This document shows positions 22,191-36,230 of a DNA stretch of 64,000 bases, one piece after another. Each line of letters starts with the position of its first letter. Position 1 is the stretch's first letter. Source of the DNA: Marsupella aquatica. Its lineage: Eukaryota; Marchantiophyta. The notes below the pieces were generated by a model. That model worked only from the letters and a program-made list of their open reading frames with translations, ran no database searches and had not been told where the DNA came from. The DNA is taken from positions 7,440,001 through 7,504,000 of the forward strand of contig OZ316897.1 of assembly GCA_973895155.1 (NCBI GenBank), given 5' to 3'. Both the position numbers and the translations under genes were made by a program.

Positions 22191-23940
22191 AATCCACCTG
22201 CTCGACAAAAATAATATTCTCCGCAATGCACGGTAATTTTCGCGAAATGAGGGAGTAGTCCGGACATTAATTTGACAAAATCATTGCTCGTAAAGTGGAT
22301 GTCATTTCCTGTTGCACAAAATAATACCGATAGTACGGGATAATTGGGTTATCAATAACTCGAGACTTTCCTAAAGCAAAAGACCCATGTGGGCAACTTG
22401 GAGTTTGTGATTCGATCTCTCAACTTGGGTAAACTTTTGTCGAAGTGGACGAGAGCAGGTACTTTGGCAATTCTTTTTCCCAGTTGCCCCTGATCAAGAG
22501 ACCAGTTTCGATGGTGATTCCGTTCTTCAGCGCATTTCCATGCTGGACCCGGAGATCGTGTTTCACGAAATTTCGAGGAATCTTTCGAGGCCAAAAAATG
22601 TTTGGAAAGTGTGTGTGGCATTCTAGGGAGCAAGTACGTCTGTCCGTACATCCGGAGTAGAAATGTGTTGAGTTTGCATCATAAATTGAACCCACTTGTT
22701 GGATACCGGACCAGTGACTTGATAACTAGAGCGAACCGCTACCTTATATAGATATACCGTAACCATGATTTTGAGGCCGGCTGAGCTGCTCCCAGCCCAA
22801 TAGCTCATTCAGAATAGCAACTACGAGCCTGAATGAAGGAAAGAAGGCAGACGCGGCGCTCAGCGGATGAGGGAGCTGTCTTCGCGATCGTTCTACCGTT
22901 TCGCGTTCGTCCGATATCCGTCGTACTGGAAACATTATTCTCAAGGAGCATTATCATTCCCCGGTGCATACATCGTCATCCGTATACGTGGATGGATCGC
23001 GTTGGTTGTAACAGTCGCATATGCCGACACACAGTCGCCGAGTGTACTTAGAACCGATAATTCCTCCCGTGTTCTGATCATTCTAACGAATGACATTACT
23101 GTACTGCGCCTAGTTTGTGGGAGCAGAGGATCTTTCAAACGGATCGAAGATGATTATGGCTCCCCAAAACCCAGCCGAGCGATCAGCAACCGCGGATCTC
23201 TCTACGCTCCAATTCGAGGCAAAATTAATTCCGTAATATCGGCGATTTTCTTTTTCAATTACGGTTTGCCACAACAGAGTGCAGGCTGGCAGGAAAAAGC
23301 GAGTCCCTTCATTCACGTTAATCTTGCCAGCAGCTCACAAGCTTACATGAATGCATTTCATGATTACATTACATTTACCACCGTGTAAGATTTTGGGCTT
23401 TCGTGACCTACCAACGAATTTCTCCATTATTATATGGCCTCGCTATCCACTCGGGAAAACCTACGGTACTAATCTGCCAAACTGAAATTCTGAATCCAAT
23501 CCCCATTGTCTGTTTCTGCATCTCATTCTCCAATCACCTGTCTCCACTTTAAATGTTGTTACCGCCCTCACTTGTTTACCTGTATAAACATTATAAAAAT
23601 GTAAAACTGAGCCAATTGAGACGACTGAGATTCCATGGACTGTCAGTAGGAGATGCTTGTTCGAGCGGATTGAGTGATTGACAGCAAAAGCCTTGCAGAG
23701 CGTCTTATCAATACGGAGTCATCTGAATACGGCGCAATAAGTGCTTTCCATTACAACAGTTTGAGAAAGAGAAATTTGGGCCTTCCATCGCGAATATCGA
23801 CGGCGGTGACATGGACGACGACACGTCTATTTTGTAGATACTCTTGGACTGTATGAAACTGTATACTCAACAAAACGACAAGGAAAAAGTAACAAAATAA
23901 TTCGATCGAGGTCATTATTTTAATTTTTTAACAATCGCAG
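22191..23940. other. No confident gene
   Basis: A 173-codon plus-strand frame with an ATG lies at 22867-23388. It has no recognisable domain, and minus-strand frames of similar quality overlap it. I regard it as probably chance. Confidence 0.4.
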
Positions 23941-24233
23941 CCATTCATTTGGTTGGTGCAATATGAACAATTACGGCCATTCATTCGGTACAGTGGGGAC
24001 AATGATCCCATGTAGCAATTTTCATATTAATACTATGAAACGTTTTACATCACTAATTTGCACTCCTCTGGTTTTCTACAACGCGGCCATTCATGTGGTT
24101 AGTGCAATATGAACAATCACGGCCATTCATGGTACAGTAGGGACAAGGATCCCATGTACCTAGCCTGCAATTTTCATATTAATACTTTGGAACTTTTTAC
24201 ACCACTACTTGGCACTCCTGGTTCCTTACATTT
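23941..24233. repeat. Two tandem copies, period 146 bp
   Basis: Unit 1 (23941-24086) and unit 2 (24087 to about 24233) share CCATTCAT-TGGTT, GTGCAATATGAACAAT, GGTACAGT-GGGACAA-GATCCC and CAATTTTCATATTAATACT in the same order. The second copy has a short insertion (CTAGCCTG region). Each unit itself contains two CGGCCATTCAT blocks. Confidence 0.8.
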
Positions 24234-26250
24234 TCAGCTCAAGGAAGCTACTTGGAAAGATCTTTCTCACCATTCTAATATCTTTACCTATCCTGTTGGC
24301 GACTCAAACATACCCTGACGAGTCTTCAATCTCTGGAATGTCTGATTTATCCTATAGATATTCACTAGGAGGTATATGCTTGATGTACCCCCTTGGTGTA
24401 CCCTGCCTTGATGAACTACATAGTATCATTTGTGACAATTTGGACCCCATGTAAATTTCCCACACCAATAGTTAATTCCCTCAACTTCTTGTGCATAGGT
24501 GTGTGTGGTTAGGTCTCCATATCATCTAGGAACTTTTTGAAAATCTTGCCAATTGAAGACCTTCCAGAAGAACACAAGTCTCCCCCAATTGACCTTAACT
24601 GTACACATGATAGGAACGATACTACAGCAGATGGAGAATCGCATTACAAACCACAAATTGATAGACTGAGGTCATCGTAATTATAATTGGGACAGAAACC
24701 TGGAAGGCCTCGACCTCGGACAGAAACCTGCAAGACATTATTTCATCAAACATCATGTCCTTTCTCGTCACTGTCACATGGATGACCTCTGGCCCACACA
24801 AGGAAGGGAGGAAATATTCAACGCGACCGTCTAGCCCAAATACGAAGAAAAATATATTACACAGAAAGGGCCAAACAAAGTACAATAAAAAGCAAATAAA
24901 AAAAATTTAAAGAGGACAAACCCAAAAGAAGCAAGTGCAACCCTGAGGAAAAAAAGGGGGGGGGGGAGAGGGTGTTCAGAGTTTAATAACACACAGCACA
25001 TGTAGTACGGGTGGGATGGCCCCATGAACTCGGCCCTCCGTTCAAAAGTGTTACTGGTTCTGACCCAACTGTCAACAACGAAAATATAAACCGGGTTCTA
25101 GTAACTGCCCAAATCTTTTTGGGGGTTGGATTTGCGTTTTGAGTTTGTTCTCTTTGAACTCCTTTTGCTTTTAATTGTTGGACACTTTTTGGAAAATTGG
25201 CCCCATGTATTTTATTGCACGGTTGCTGATAGGCACTTTCCCCTTAAAAAAATCAGTCAACTTGGAATATCCCAACTTCCTATCCCATTGGTAGAAAGAG
25301 AAAAAGGGCAGAAAGTGTGCGAGGTCGAGGCCTTCCAGGCCCACAAAATGTAGTCCTTTTTCCTACTTCATGAGCTTCGTCTGAACCACTTTTGGGTGAG
25401 TTTTATGTAGAAAGCACTGCGTGTGTAGGGGTTCCAAACCTTGCACCTCCACGCTTCAACTCAAACGGTCTACAGCTCCACCCTTAGCGTGCTCCACTAA
25501 AAATATAGCTTTATTTAGTGCACATGGTTTGGGCAGCGTCCGGCCCATAAATTACTTTCCAAGGAGCAGTCGCCCCAAATTCTTTTTGACATCCCTCCCA
25601 GCAGTTCTGAGGCTGTCAGTCTGCCAGCATGGAACTCTAGGAAAAGCTCATTTTTGGAGAGATCTGGAGCCGATCTGTGCAACATTTCTTCAGGCTTCCT
25701 TTCATGGCTATGCAGCTCCCAGTCTCCCACCACCACCAGCAGTCTAGCCAGTGACCGGTCGGGCTGATGAAAAGTCGAATGCTCCTTTTCAAAACTTCTA
25801 TCCGTAATAATTTGAGGAATTTCTGGATGAGTAATAGTCCGCTTTACAGCGAATTGCACTATGCGCTGTCACTTGCAAGGCTGCAATGACGTTTTGCTTT
25901 ACGTCAAAACTTTTGGATCTATGCATTGGTGGCCACCGTAATCACGCAACACCTGGCCTCATCGGTCAAAGGCTTTCCGTAGACAAATGCATTCATTGTT
26001 CGGTCAGAGGAGCGAGCTATCATAAGATGTAAGAAATACTCAAGGAACTCTCTCTTTACCCTCGTTCTCCTGAGACTTAATTGTCCTTTTTCTTTCTTTT
26101 TCTTTCCCTTTCTTTCTTCTTCTTCTTAATTAGAGTGAATTTAAGCCCGAAAACTAAACCCCTCAACCACGGTCAAGCATTGGGGTCGGGAAAATCCATG
26201 GATTAAGGATAGAAAAACAAAATCACCCCTAATCATCTTACGGCTAAAAG
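24234..26250. other. Spacer; homopolymer runs only
   Basis: Contains a G run at about 24956-24968 and a CT-rich tract at about 26085-26130. I support no gene here. Confidence 0.45.
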
Positions 26251-26254
26251 TGTC

Positions 26255-26580
26255 AAAATATCAAGAATCAGAAACAAAGAGCCCAATGCAGATCATGTTG
26301 AGTCAAAACAAAGATGTTAAGGCAAGACAAAGTTATTCAGGCAAGACAAAAATGTCAAGGCAAGAAAAAAATATCCAGACAAATTTAAATGTTGAGTGTA
26401 AAAATATCAAGAATCATAAACAAAGAGCCCAATGCTTGTGCATTGCACAGATCATGTTGAGGCAAGACAAAGATGTCAAGGCAAGATAAAACATTGAGAC
26501 AAATTTAAATGTTGAAGTGAAGCAAAGATGTTAAATAGAATAAAAGATATTAAAGCAAGGCAAAGATGTCAAGGAGAGAG
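26255..26580. repeat. Nested A-rich tandem repeats
   Basis: Short units of about 20 bp with the core GGCAAGACAAAGATGT recur many times. A longer unit starting AAAATATCAAGAATCA occurs at 26255 and 26401 (period 146 bp). An open frame at 26250-26489 is a by-product of the repeat. Confidence 0.75.
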
Positions 26581-26930
26581 CAAGGAAATGCAAGTGAAAG
26601 AAGAAAGCCCTGCATCGCAGAGTCCACATACAATCGCGTGAAAGGAGTGAATTTTTTTGTTTCATTTTAAAATTGAAATTATGTGACCTGCCTTCACTTG
26701 TCTTGCAAATTCCCCTAAACCATTCATGTAAGTTGTGTTGAGAGAGATTAGCATAGACAACAGTGAAATTCCATAGCGGGTGTTGTTTTCAAGAATAACT
26801 TCAAACTTGAATAATGCAGATTTTCTTGATTTACGTTACTAGTATCTTTGGATGGTGTCCCAAATTGATGCAGTTGCTATTATGAGACCCTTTGACCCCA
26901 AACTTTCGAGCATACTAGAGAGCATTGGTT

Positions 26931-27041
26931 TTGAAGTACTCCTTGATTGAGCAACAGCTGGCAAAAAAAGTTTCCCTGGCTTGGCTTTGAAGTACTCCTT
27001 AGTTGAGCAACAGCTGGCAAGAAAGTCTCCCTGGCTTGGTT
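26931..27041. repeat. Near-perfect tandem duplication, period 56 bp
   Basis: TTGAAGTACTCCTTGATTGA at 26931 recurs at 26987 with a two-base swap (GA/AG). The shared remainder includes GCAACAGCTGGCAA and CCCTGGCTTGG. One copy has lost an A. Confidence 0.85.
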
Positions 27042-30000
27042 ATTGCTTGCATTGTCCAACTCCTTGAACTTGTATTCCAGTATTATTTTGAGGTCATAAT
27101 GCTGCTGCTGACTTAATTTCCATGTTCAGATCGAGGTCTTCGCTTACCACGATGCATTCTCAGAAGTACTTTCTGTTGATTGGAATGTGAAACCATGCCC
27201 AGTGTGTTGCATACTTGTTTTTTTTCTTTAGATCGAATTTAGTTTTTTATGCCTTATGATGATGAATGAATCAGGGAGAGCACATTCTACTCTCAAGTGG
27301 TGTGGTGTTAAATGAGAGTCTGCACGACTCCTTCCCAACACTAACCTTGCTAAGTGAAAACGCCGTTATCTGCAATTTCGGGATGCACGGACTGAAAGCA
27401 AAATACTTTTCGAGTGAATTTCAGCATTCCTTGCCATTGAATATTTGCAAGAGTTCTCCACCTTAGTTTCCAATGAGACAAAGCTAAAAGCATGACTTCC
27501 CAAATTTTAATAAGCAAGACTTCCTGATTATTGGCTGTGTTCGAAGATTGTTAGCCGGACTGCAGGAGAGGCCAAGCTACAGTAGCTGTCAACTTTTTGC
27601 ATGCTTGGGAAGGCTGAGGTGTGGTTGTTTCACTGTTCATGAGCGGAAACTATTTTTTTTGGTTCCTGGTACCGACGTAGCTGTCACCTTATGGAAAAAA
27701 TTAAGCTAACACGACCCTAAATCAGCTTCGTTTGGGACCCATCTATACAATTTTTTTGCCGTAGATACGCGAAACGGAAAGTAGTTCTCCATGAAAGTCC
27801 TTGCTCGCTTGAGTTGTGTACTGTAGTGAGGGCAGCTTTTAAGCAAGACAAAGCTGGGAATCTGCAGGAGGTTCCTTGAAAGTCCCGAACTCCCGATCCA
27901 TCCCACGAGCTTCTTGCTCCATTGCTGGACCGTTGTAGACAATTGACTGAAGGCACGCGGTTTGCTCTCTAGACGCGGATCTAGGATCCTTGTTAAAAAC
28001 GAACGAAACGAGACATTTGTCGGTCTGCTGTAGTCACAGAACCAATGCTTGGATATCTGGATACAGCCCTGATAGTGAGTTTATAATTTATTTTAGTTCT
28101 GGACCAACTCAGGTGTCCACTCGAACTTTCACAACGAAAAGGGCGGATCGGAGTAGATCCCCTTCGACGGGCTATTCGGTTTGTCGAAACTTTTGCGGAT
28201 TTTTATCCGGAGAGTGGTTCGCCATCATCTGATCAGTTGCTGACGTACAGCAATGAAAAGTCGATTTCTATGATAAAAATTGAAACTACTTGAACGGAGA
28301 GCGTCAGTCCAGAAGGGTGTTCCATGCACGACCAAGTTTTCTTCTGGGTTTAATTCACTTCGCTAAAGACAGCTCGACTGAGTTTTCGCCATTGGCTGAA
28401 TCTATTCGGGCGAAGTTGAATTCTGAGTTCCCGCCTGATCGCTGCCTTTCCCTTGTAGTTGGTGTCCCGGTTGGTGTAGTCGGAATTAGCCTCACTTGTT
28501 TGGACTTCTATTGACTGTAGTAGTAATGTCCCACATTGACCCACGCGGTTCATTCTTACTCTTGGAAAAAGGGTTTAGAGTCCACCGGCTCTGACTCTGC
28601 CAGCCTTTTAGACCGACAGTAGTCGAGGTTACCTTTCTGAGTTCCCTGGGGCTCTTGTTAGTTTGGTGCTGTCCACATGGCATTATTATTTTGATGATCT
28701 TTGGTTACAAAATCGATGCGTTTTCTCGTGCCTGAACGCCAGTGCCAGTTGCGCTGCACTGTTTTTCATGCGTGGTTTACTTTTTCGTTTAAAAGAAAGG
28801 AAAAAATTCAAGAGGCGGAATTACTCTGAGAAGGTGTTGAAGGTAACAAGCATCATTCCTTCCTCTTACTTTTCCCGCGCAATGAGGCGGTGCCCCAAGC
28901 GTGCTACTACAGGGAACCATGACCATTACAGCTTAGAGCAAGGATGTGAGCTCAACAAATACTCCAGCTTAGTTGGTAGCTTCCCTTGCCTTCTCTTTGT
29001 ACGAAGCTGCCGTATAGTGAAATCTAATCAGTGGGCATGTTGGAAGTGTGCTCATCCGAGGTCGATCACTGCAAATCTTTTGGTCTCTCCCCATGCCATA
29101 AGAGAACAACCCTTCGGATCTATTGAGTTCTCAAATTGCAAGTCTCTCGGCAGTTCACTATCGGGTTCACTACCACATTTCATGGTGCACCACCGACGAC
29201 TTCTGCTCGCAACCTCTGGCAATAAGAATATCGATTCAATGCAAAACAAAACTGCTGGTCGTAACATAAGAAGTCATCCTGTCAGTTAAATTTAAAATCT
29301 TATGCTAGCTCCACGAGATTCCGATTCGGGGTCCAGACATGCTAAGCTGTACACAATCGTTTACTCGTTTGCCATGCTTTGAAGCGTTTGCATGTTTTAT
29401 AATTTTGACACGGCGACACATTTTGCACATGATTGTGTGCCCTGCCTGCATTGACTAGAGTAAAAGTGACTAGTATATTAGATAAGATATTGAGCACTGT
29501 CCACTGGCCAGTCTTTGGGAGTGTGCTGCTCTTGTAGTAGTTTCCAAATTTTTTGTTTGGCTACCTTCGGGTTTCTTGTTTGGCTGCCTTCTTGGAGGCT
29601 CAACTTCTTACTTGGCTCCGGCTTCACCGGTCCCCCCGGCACCTTGACCTTTGGTCCCCCCGGGTGGATGCACTTTCTGGCCCCCCTTTATGTATGCTCT
29701 TTCGGCCCCCCTTTATGTATGCTGACTTTTTGAATGGAATTCATTGAGTTTTTTCAAGGCAAACAAAAAAAGTGACTAGTATAATAGATAATATTGAGCA
29801 CAATTATCAATGGAATAGACGATTTTAACAATCACTGAATGTCTATCCACTTTTTTTTTAACTGAGGACATTTTTTTTTCCTTTCTTTCTGTAGTAATAA
29901 TCATGAGTGCATCTACTGTAACAAGGAAAATAACTTTGAGAGCTTAAGCTTTTCGGGGCCGCAACTTTTTCAGGGCACCTGTTGTCAGTCAAGCAAAACA

Positions 30001-30167
30001 CTGTCGCTTAGACTCATGTGTAGTACTAGTAAGGTGCGGTGCATGGACGGGCAAGCAAAGTTTTAAATTTTCTTAACAAGTGCCAGCTCAGTAGTTGTCA
30101 ATGGATTCTTCCGTTGGCAACTCATCGGGGTTAGGCGTGTGTTTAAACTTTGTTATGGGTGTCGTGG
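27042..30167. other. No confident gene
   Basis: A 208-codon frame at 28663-29289 does not begin with ATG, has no recognisable domain and is not supported. The C/G-rich patch at 29620-29720 has a short duplication of GGCCCCCCTTTATGTATGCT. Confidence 0.4.
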
Positions 30168-30246
30168 GCTTTGGCTAGTGGCCTGTTTTTAGTGTCTCGT
30201 TGGTTTTAGGGTCAACAGTCAAGTTCAGTTGATCACTAGCCAAAGC
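30168..30246. repeat. Perfect 13-bp inverted repeat
   Basis: GCTTTGGCTAGTG (30168-30180) and CACTAGCCAAAGC (30234-30246) are exact reverse complements separated by 53 bases. They could form a hairpin or mark the ends of a very small foldback element. No flanking duplication was recognised. Confidence 0.6.
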
Positions 30247-32355
30247 AGTTAGTGAGCCTTGAGTCAACTAAAACAGTTGGTGGTAGGGCCCTGAGTCAAA
30301 TTCCCTTGCTTGAATTTCCCATCCAGTCCCCCAGCTCTACCAGGCAGTTCAGTTAGCCTAATGGCAAGCTTTTAGGTGTTTTGTTCATGGTTGTTGTAGT
30401 CGTGGACTTTTGCCAGGGTCCCCTGGGGGTTTTGGGCTCTTTGGTTGCCTCCCTTTGATTGGGCACTAAGCATGAGTGAACGTGTCTCTTTCGTTCGTTG
30501 GCAAATTTAGATATATAATCTATGGTACATAACTATAATATATATGGTGCATAGTTGGTGGTTTTGTTTGGGACCATGGGCTGGGTGCCTTGGGTGGGTG
30601 TGGTTGCTGCCCCAGTGCTGGCATCTGTCGTCGTCCTGGCCGGGTGTGAAGTGTGTTATTTTGTGTTATTTCGTCTGGTTCAGCTACGACCGTCGCATTC
30701 TGTGTTTGGCCCACAGGGCGTTTGGTTATTTTTAGAAAATCTAGGGCTTTCTGGCTGGACGGTCATGGCACTTGGGGTTGAATTTCCTCCGAATTTCAAT
30801 CAAGAACAAAGGTGTTTTCAAAATTGAAAATATATAAAACAGTACAACAGAGACCAAGAAGTTTCAGGGTCAGGCTTTATTTCGGTAGAGAGCATATCAA
30901 GCTGACATTCAGTAAGACGCAAGTATTGAATAACGCCTCAATTCCTTGGGGAAAGTCTTGGGGATTCCACAGGGGATTCCACTCAAGAAGAGATTGATGT
31001 TGTGTTAATTTTTTAAAGGTTTCACAAAAGTAGATTCAGGTAGAACCCGTGTGGAAACTTGAATGGATCGGGGAATGGATTTGATGTTGCTATATATTGG
31101 ATGTCTCGATATTAGACATCTCGGGAGCTCTCGACTAGGCTTGTCTACTAAGTTAATTTCAGCTCAGTTGTAGGAGAAAGGTTTAAGACTCATTTCTCCT
31201 TTGCTTCGGTGAAGGAACTGTGTTGATTAGGTCGACTGTCTCCTGTCTTGCAGTTTGGTATGTCGTGTCTTTTTACGCATGGGTATGTTGTGGTGATGTT
31301 AGATAAAGTCTTAACATTTAGTCCCTGCCAAAAAAGGAGCAAGCTCAAAAAGGAGGGAGAGCCAAAGCTACGGGTGACTCTGGTTAGATAGTCTCTACAA
31401 TTTTAAGTGTTTTGTGCCTGCTATCAGTTTAGTAATGGGTGATTGTCATGGTAGTCAGCTGTGGAAGCTGAGTGTTAAAATTCGTGTCCAAATTTGATGA
31501 GAATGCATCGCTTTTACGTACAAGGTCATGTAATTCCCTGCCACGCTTTTTGTAATTGAAGCCCAACTAATGTTTTCTAGAGTACGATTCGGTCATCGCA
31601 TCTGAGATATCCTGTCTTACACATCTTTACATAAGCTGAACTGTGCATGTGGCCGCCCGGATCAATCAATTTGAGTTCTTGAAACATGCATGACAGATGA
31701 TCCCTTAAATGCCATATATATCACTCTATACTGAGTCTGCTAAGAATCCTTTGCTAGATAGCATATATAGTTATTCTAATACTATTCTGTTGCCCCTGCG
31801 ATGCTCAAGTTAATTATTGAAAATCATCAAAGAACACCCTGGACAAAAAGTAAGTACTTGAAAACGCTATTTTCAATTTGTGGCCAAATCTTCATACTCC
31901 AAAGTTCCTGTGCGGGGTACTTATAATCGGGCTTATAATTTACCGTGGAATTGTTTTGGCATATCCATGGGATCCAAATCAAATGAATCGTTGTAACTAT
32001 TGCATCTTTTTTGGGAAAAATGCCAAAGTGCATGTCTAATGTTTGGATATGCACGTGAGATGAGAAGTATGCAATCCCCACTGGTGACATAGGTAGGTAT
32101 GCCATCTCGCCGGCAGCAGCTGGTGGACTGGGAGCTGGCTCCGGCGATCTTGGTTTTCGAGAGCTTTGGCGATCTGAGATTTCATTCTTATTACGTCAAC
32201 TGGATGCGTTGACAAAGTCCTCTGGGAGAGACTTTGAGAAGTGATACATCATCAGAATAACCATGACCGGAAGTGACCTACGTATAAGATTGCAGGATTA
32301 ATTGTCCGAATGTGGAGATGGAACACGTCTTCGATTGCTTCGAAATTGAGGTCTA
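30247..32355. other. No confident gene
   Basis: Spacer. A minus-strand 92-codon frame at 31827-32105 starts with ATG in a good initiation context (GGCGAGATGG) but shows no known domain. Confidence 0.4.
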
Positions 32356-32406
32356 GGTAATTTAGAGGGTAATTTAGAGGGTAATTTAGAGCGATTTAGA
32401 GCGATT
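32356..32406. repeat. Short tandem repeat, about 12-14 bp units
   Basis: GGTAATTTAGAG occurs three times in succession, followed by two GCGATTTAGA-like units. Confidence 0.8.
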
Positions 32407-32412
32407 AAGAGC

Positions 32413-35400
32413 CTCTAAAGAGTCTCCATGTATGATATTTTTCCCACGCCTGTCCTTATACACTTTTATATGACGCCATTATCATAATTTTTACTCCTAA
32501 TAACAGTTTGACATATTGGTGAAGTGGGGTTTATGTGAGTAGTAGTGAGGGTTCAGTCCATGTGAGTGCAGGATTCAGTTTCGTTGCCCGTTTCGTTGCT
32601 GCTTGAAAGATATTTCCTCCAGCTATTTGTAGATGAGTCTTTGCATCCCAGCAGACATTGTCTTGCTCCAGTGTCAAACCCGAAGTTCTGAGTTCAGCGT
32701 CATGTGAAGCATTTCTTTCAGTTTATGTCCCTGGTTGATTGATTTGTGGAACGTATTAAACGCTCGTTGAACATCCATATTTACGTCTATAGCAGTGGAA
32801 GAGCTATTTCGACATGGATTGTGGATATAAGGTGAGATGTGGTCTGATTGTAGTCATGGTTTGATAAACATAACAGGGATCGTCCTTACTACCCAGCTTG
32901 AAGCCATGGCTCGTCTGTAAGGAGAGGCACAGATCAAATTCTGCTCTCACAAAAAGCAACCTTTAGCCAATACAAACTCGTTTGCCCTGTTCGTCGCTCC
33001 ATGACATGCATTGTGAGTAGGTACTTGATTGCATGCTCATCATCGGTTATGAGACACAGGCTAGGGGACTTGTTGAACACTATGTGTCATGGAAACTAAT
33101 TTACAGCGATAGAATTTTGCCTTATAGAACTGACTACCTCAAGAAATCTGAAGTGGTGCTGAAGAGTATGTAGTTCATCTTCTCACAGTACACCTTGTAA
33201 GAATCTTATCCACAATGCCGTATTTGTCCTAAAGCTTTCAAGTTCTGTAAGTTTGAGATGTGGTGTAGTTCAAATAAAACAGCCACTGTGTTTTAAGTTT
33301 AGGCCAGAGCTAAACGGTTGAGACCAGCTTGCTTCTTGTCATCGCAATAACCGCTTTAATGATTCTGCCCTTCAGCTACAGTCAGTTTCGGGAGTCAGTT
33401 CGCTATCTAATACGGAGTACCCTCTGTATTGACTCTCTGATATAACCCTCTAAAGATAGTCCCTGACAACAAGGGTTAGAACAGTTTGTCTCGGTGGGCA
33501 AGCCAGCACTGTACACATATGTTTATTTGACTCTTTGGTGGAATCGTGTAAATAATATTCCTTAGCGTAGTTGAGGCCGTCAGTTGAGACACGATGCAAG
33601 TTGTACCAAATAGCTCGGACGGGAAAGTTTGAAGACTTGTTCAATAAAACTATATATGTTGAAGGGACGCATTCGAATTGACTTTCTAGGTCCCCACTCT
33701 GATCTGACAATCACTCTCATTTATGCCAATGTAGAGTGGGAAATGCCACTCTGCTATTGTGATTGTTTATAAATACGCATACGCTGTCTTTCTGCTTGTC
33801 TCTTTTGGACTTGTTTTTATTCTGCAGAAAGTGTTCCTCATATTCTTATGTGGGTGATACAATTCAACTGTCGTAAACTTTCTCTATCAGGTATGCGACC
33901 ATTTAGACGACCCTGAGGCGAAGTCGCGCTGAATATTTTAGAACGCGAGTAGAGCTACCACATAGCTAGGTTGCCTGGATAAAACATGCAGATTTCCTGA
34001 GTTCTTGCCAAACGAGACAGCCACTTCAGCATGGGGATACATATTCGTCCATGACAAAATTCCATTGCAAGCCCATCTCTTTGCCGAGTGGCAGCTGGCT
34101 TTGCTGGGTATTTCGTCATGTCAAAAGAATATTTGCCTTGGTTTCATTCGTTCTCTCTATTCTGTCACAGTTGTACGTTCACTAGGTAAGTTCCTCATAG
34201 AGTCATACGTGACATAATAGGTCAAGGATTGTTCTCTGGATTTTTCTCAATGTCATGTTTTAGGCTACTCCTGTGCCTTTATTTTCAACTCTACTTGGCA
34301 GCCCTTTTATTACTTGGACGAGTCTGGATAGTATGAAGATCCTGTATATACGAATGTTGTTATCTGGCTTGGTGGCGGTGACTGTGTTTGCTTCAGCTTT
34401 GGCAGTCACAGCCTCTCTGACTTACCTGCCTAAAATAATATTGTTTACATTTTGCTTGGTAAGGTGTGATGTCTTGGTGTGCTTTTCTCTGTTCTCCTTT
34501 TGATTCTACGCCTAACTTATATGTTGCTGACATGATTTCCTCTGTTCAGTGTTTTCCTTGTTTGAAGCAATTTGTGCGTATTAGGGATGAATTTGTCTTC
34601 CCTCTAGGATTTGTTCAGGTTTTACGATCATGTCTCTTGAATGCTTCCCCATCAAAGCTTTGGCTCGTCTTGCACTTTCGATTTTGCTTTCAATGTTTTC
34701 TTGCAGTCGTGTTTCCCCTAACTTAGCTGCTGTTTTGATTTGAGGTGACAAAGATTTGTGCTTCTTTGTTGAACGTCTCTGCTAATTGTCTTTCCCAGTT
34801 GAGCATACCCTCTGTTTACATCTTTGTGTTCCATTAAGTTCCTGGTTACATCTCTCGCCACCAGGTGGATATTTAGTCGAAGACAGGGGGTTTCATGCTC
34901 CGCGGTTGTGCACCTTACCACTTGTTCTTCTGCTGGTTCGGGAGGGGTAATCCGAAAATTGATTTGAGCTACAGTACCTATCGTCGACATCTGCTACAGT
35001 ATATGGAACGTATTTATGCAATCATGTTCCGAGTGCCTCAAAGTTGCACGAAGACCTACCAGCTTAACCATTGCAAAGATTGTATGATTTGTATATTAGA
35101 CAACATGCATCCATGATCAGGACGTCGCATCGGAGAGCTGTAGTAACTGCAGAAAATAAAGTCCACCCTGCATGGGGCGTTAGAAAGATTGACCGTCGAC
35201 GCCTTGCATTTTGCTTAGACTTCTACAAAGCAGGCATCGATCACCTGAATCTAATAAGAAAGTGTCGCTATGTGGAGCACATTAGAATGTCAAATCCTCT
35301 AAATTCCCATGAGTATCCGAGACTGACAAATCTACAAGGACCTTTGTGCGCGGACAGATGTGCACGGAGAGCACCCTTCAAGATCATGACGTCGGACCGC

Positions 35401-36230
35401 ATTGAAGATCAGCTGAAAACCATCGACTGAAGGCATGGAAAAGATGTCAGGAGAACAGTTGTGGGCCACCATCTGCCTTCTGCTGGATTCATCGCACGTC
35501 TCTACCTCTATTTTGCACAGTCTGGATAGTAAAGAAATGAGGACAACTAGGACAGAACAGGAGCTGGTACCACAGGTATCCTTCTCCTTCAAGGAGCGAT
35601 CCTTGAAAACAGAGCATAGACTTGGGGAGTCAGTTCTTAGGGGTATTCTTCGAATCACCATCTCGAAAGAAAGCGGTGACATGACCTGTTTCAAGGAGAA
35701 TGATGCATCATGAACGAGATCATGAATATACTCCTGGGCTAGCCGCTAGCTCCACAGTTTTGTAGTAGTTGCTAATACAGGGAGTACGTGATGTGAACTG
35801 GGTGCAATGTAGAGCCTTGTTTGAATTGCCTCGAAGGGGTGATCTCCATTTTCGACCCCGGCCGTCCCGCCCACCAAGTCGTTCTACAGAAATCTCTCAC
35901 TTACGCTCACATATGGATCATCCTGTCCGGGATCCTGTCCACAAAATTGTGGATGTCAACATAATTTGAAGTGCGGCGATGGATTGGATGCATGGTAGCT
36001 TTTGAACAGAAAGCCTCACTGTCGATACACTTTTCTAACGGTTTCCATATGATTACGTTTCAATCTGATCTGTTGTCAATCCTTTTGCCTTAGTTTATAG
36101 AACAATCTGGGTAATTTCCACGGCCAGGTGTGATAGGTCTCGTCCACTATCCTAGCTCGGTCACACTACATTCGTCAAGCTAGCACTTGTCATTAATTTA
36201 TCTCCGCTGATTAGTGGTACATGATGTAAG
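32413..36230. other. No confident gene
   Basis: I see several short frames only: 34273-34503 is hydrophobic; 35071-35430 lacks an ATG start; 35435-35713 has an ATG. None has a recognisable family, and no splice pattern links them convincingly. Confidence 0.4.

Noticed and set aside
22867-23388. 173-codon frame with ATG as a gene
   Set aside because: There are competing frames of similar length on the other strand and no recognisable motif.
28663-29289. 208-codon plus-strand frame as a gene
   Set aside because: It starts at a non-ATG codon, has no domain and no splice or promoter context, and its composition is typical of random spacer.
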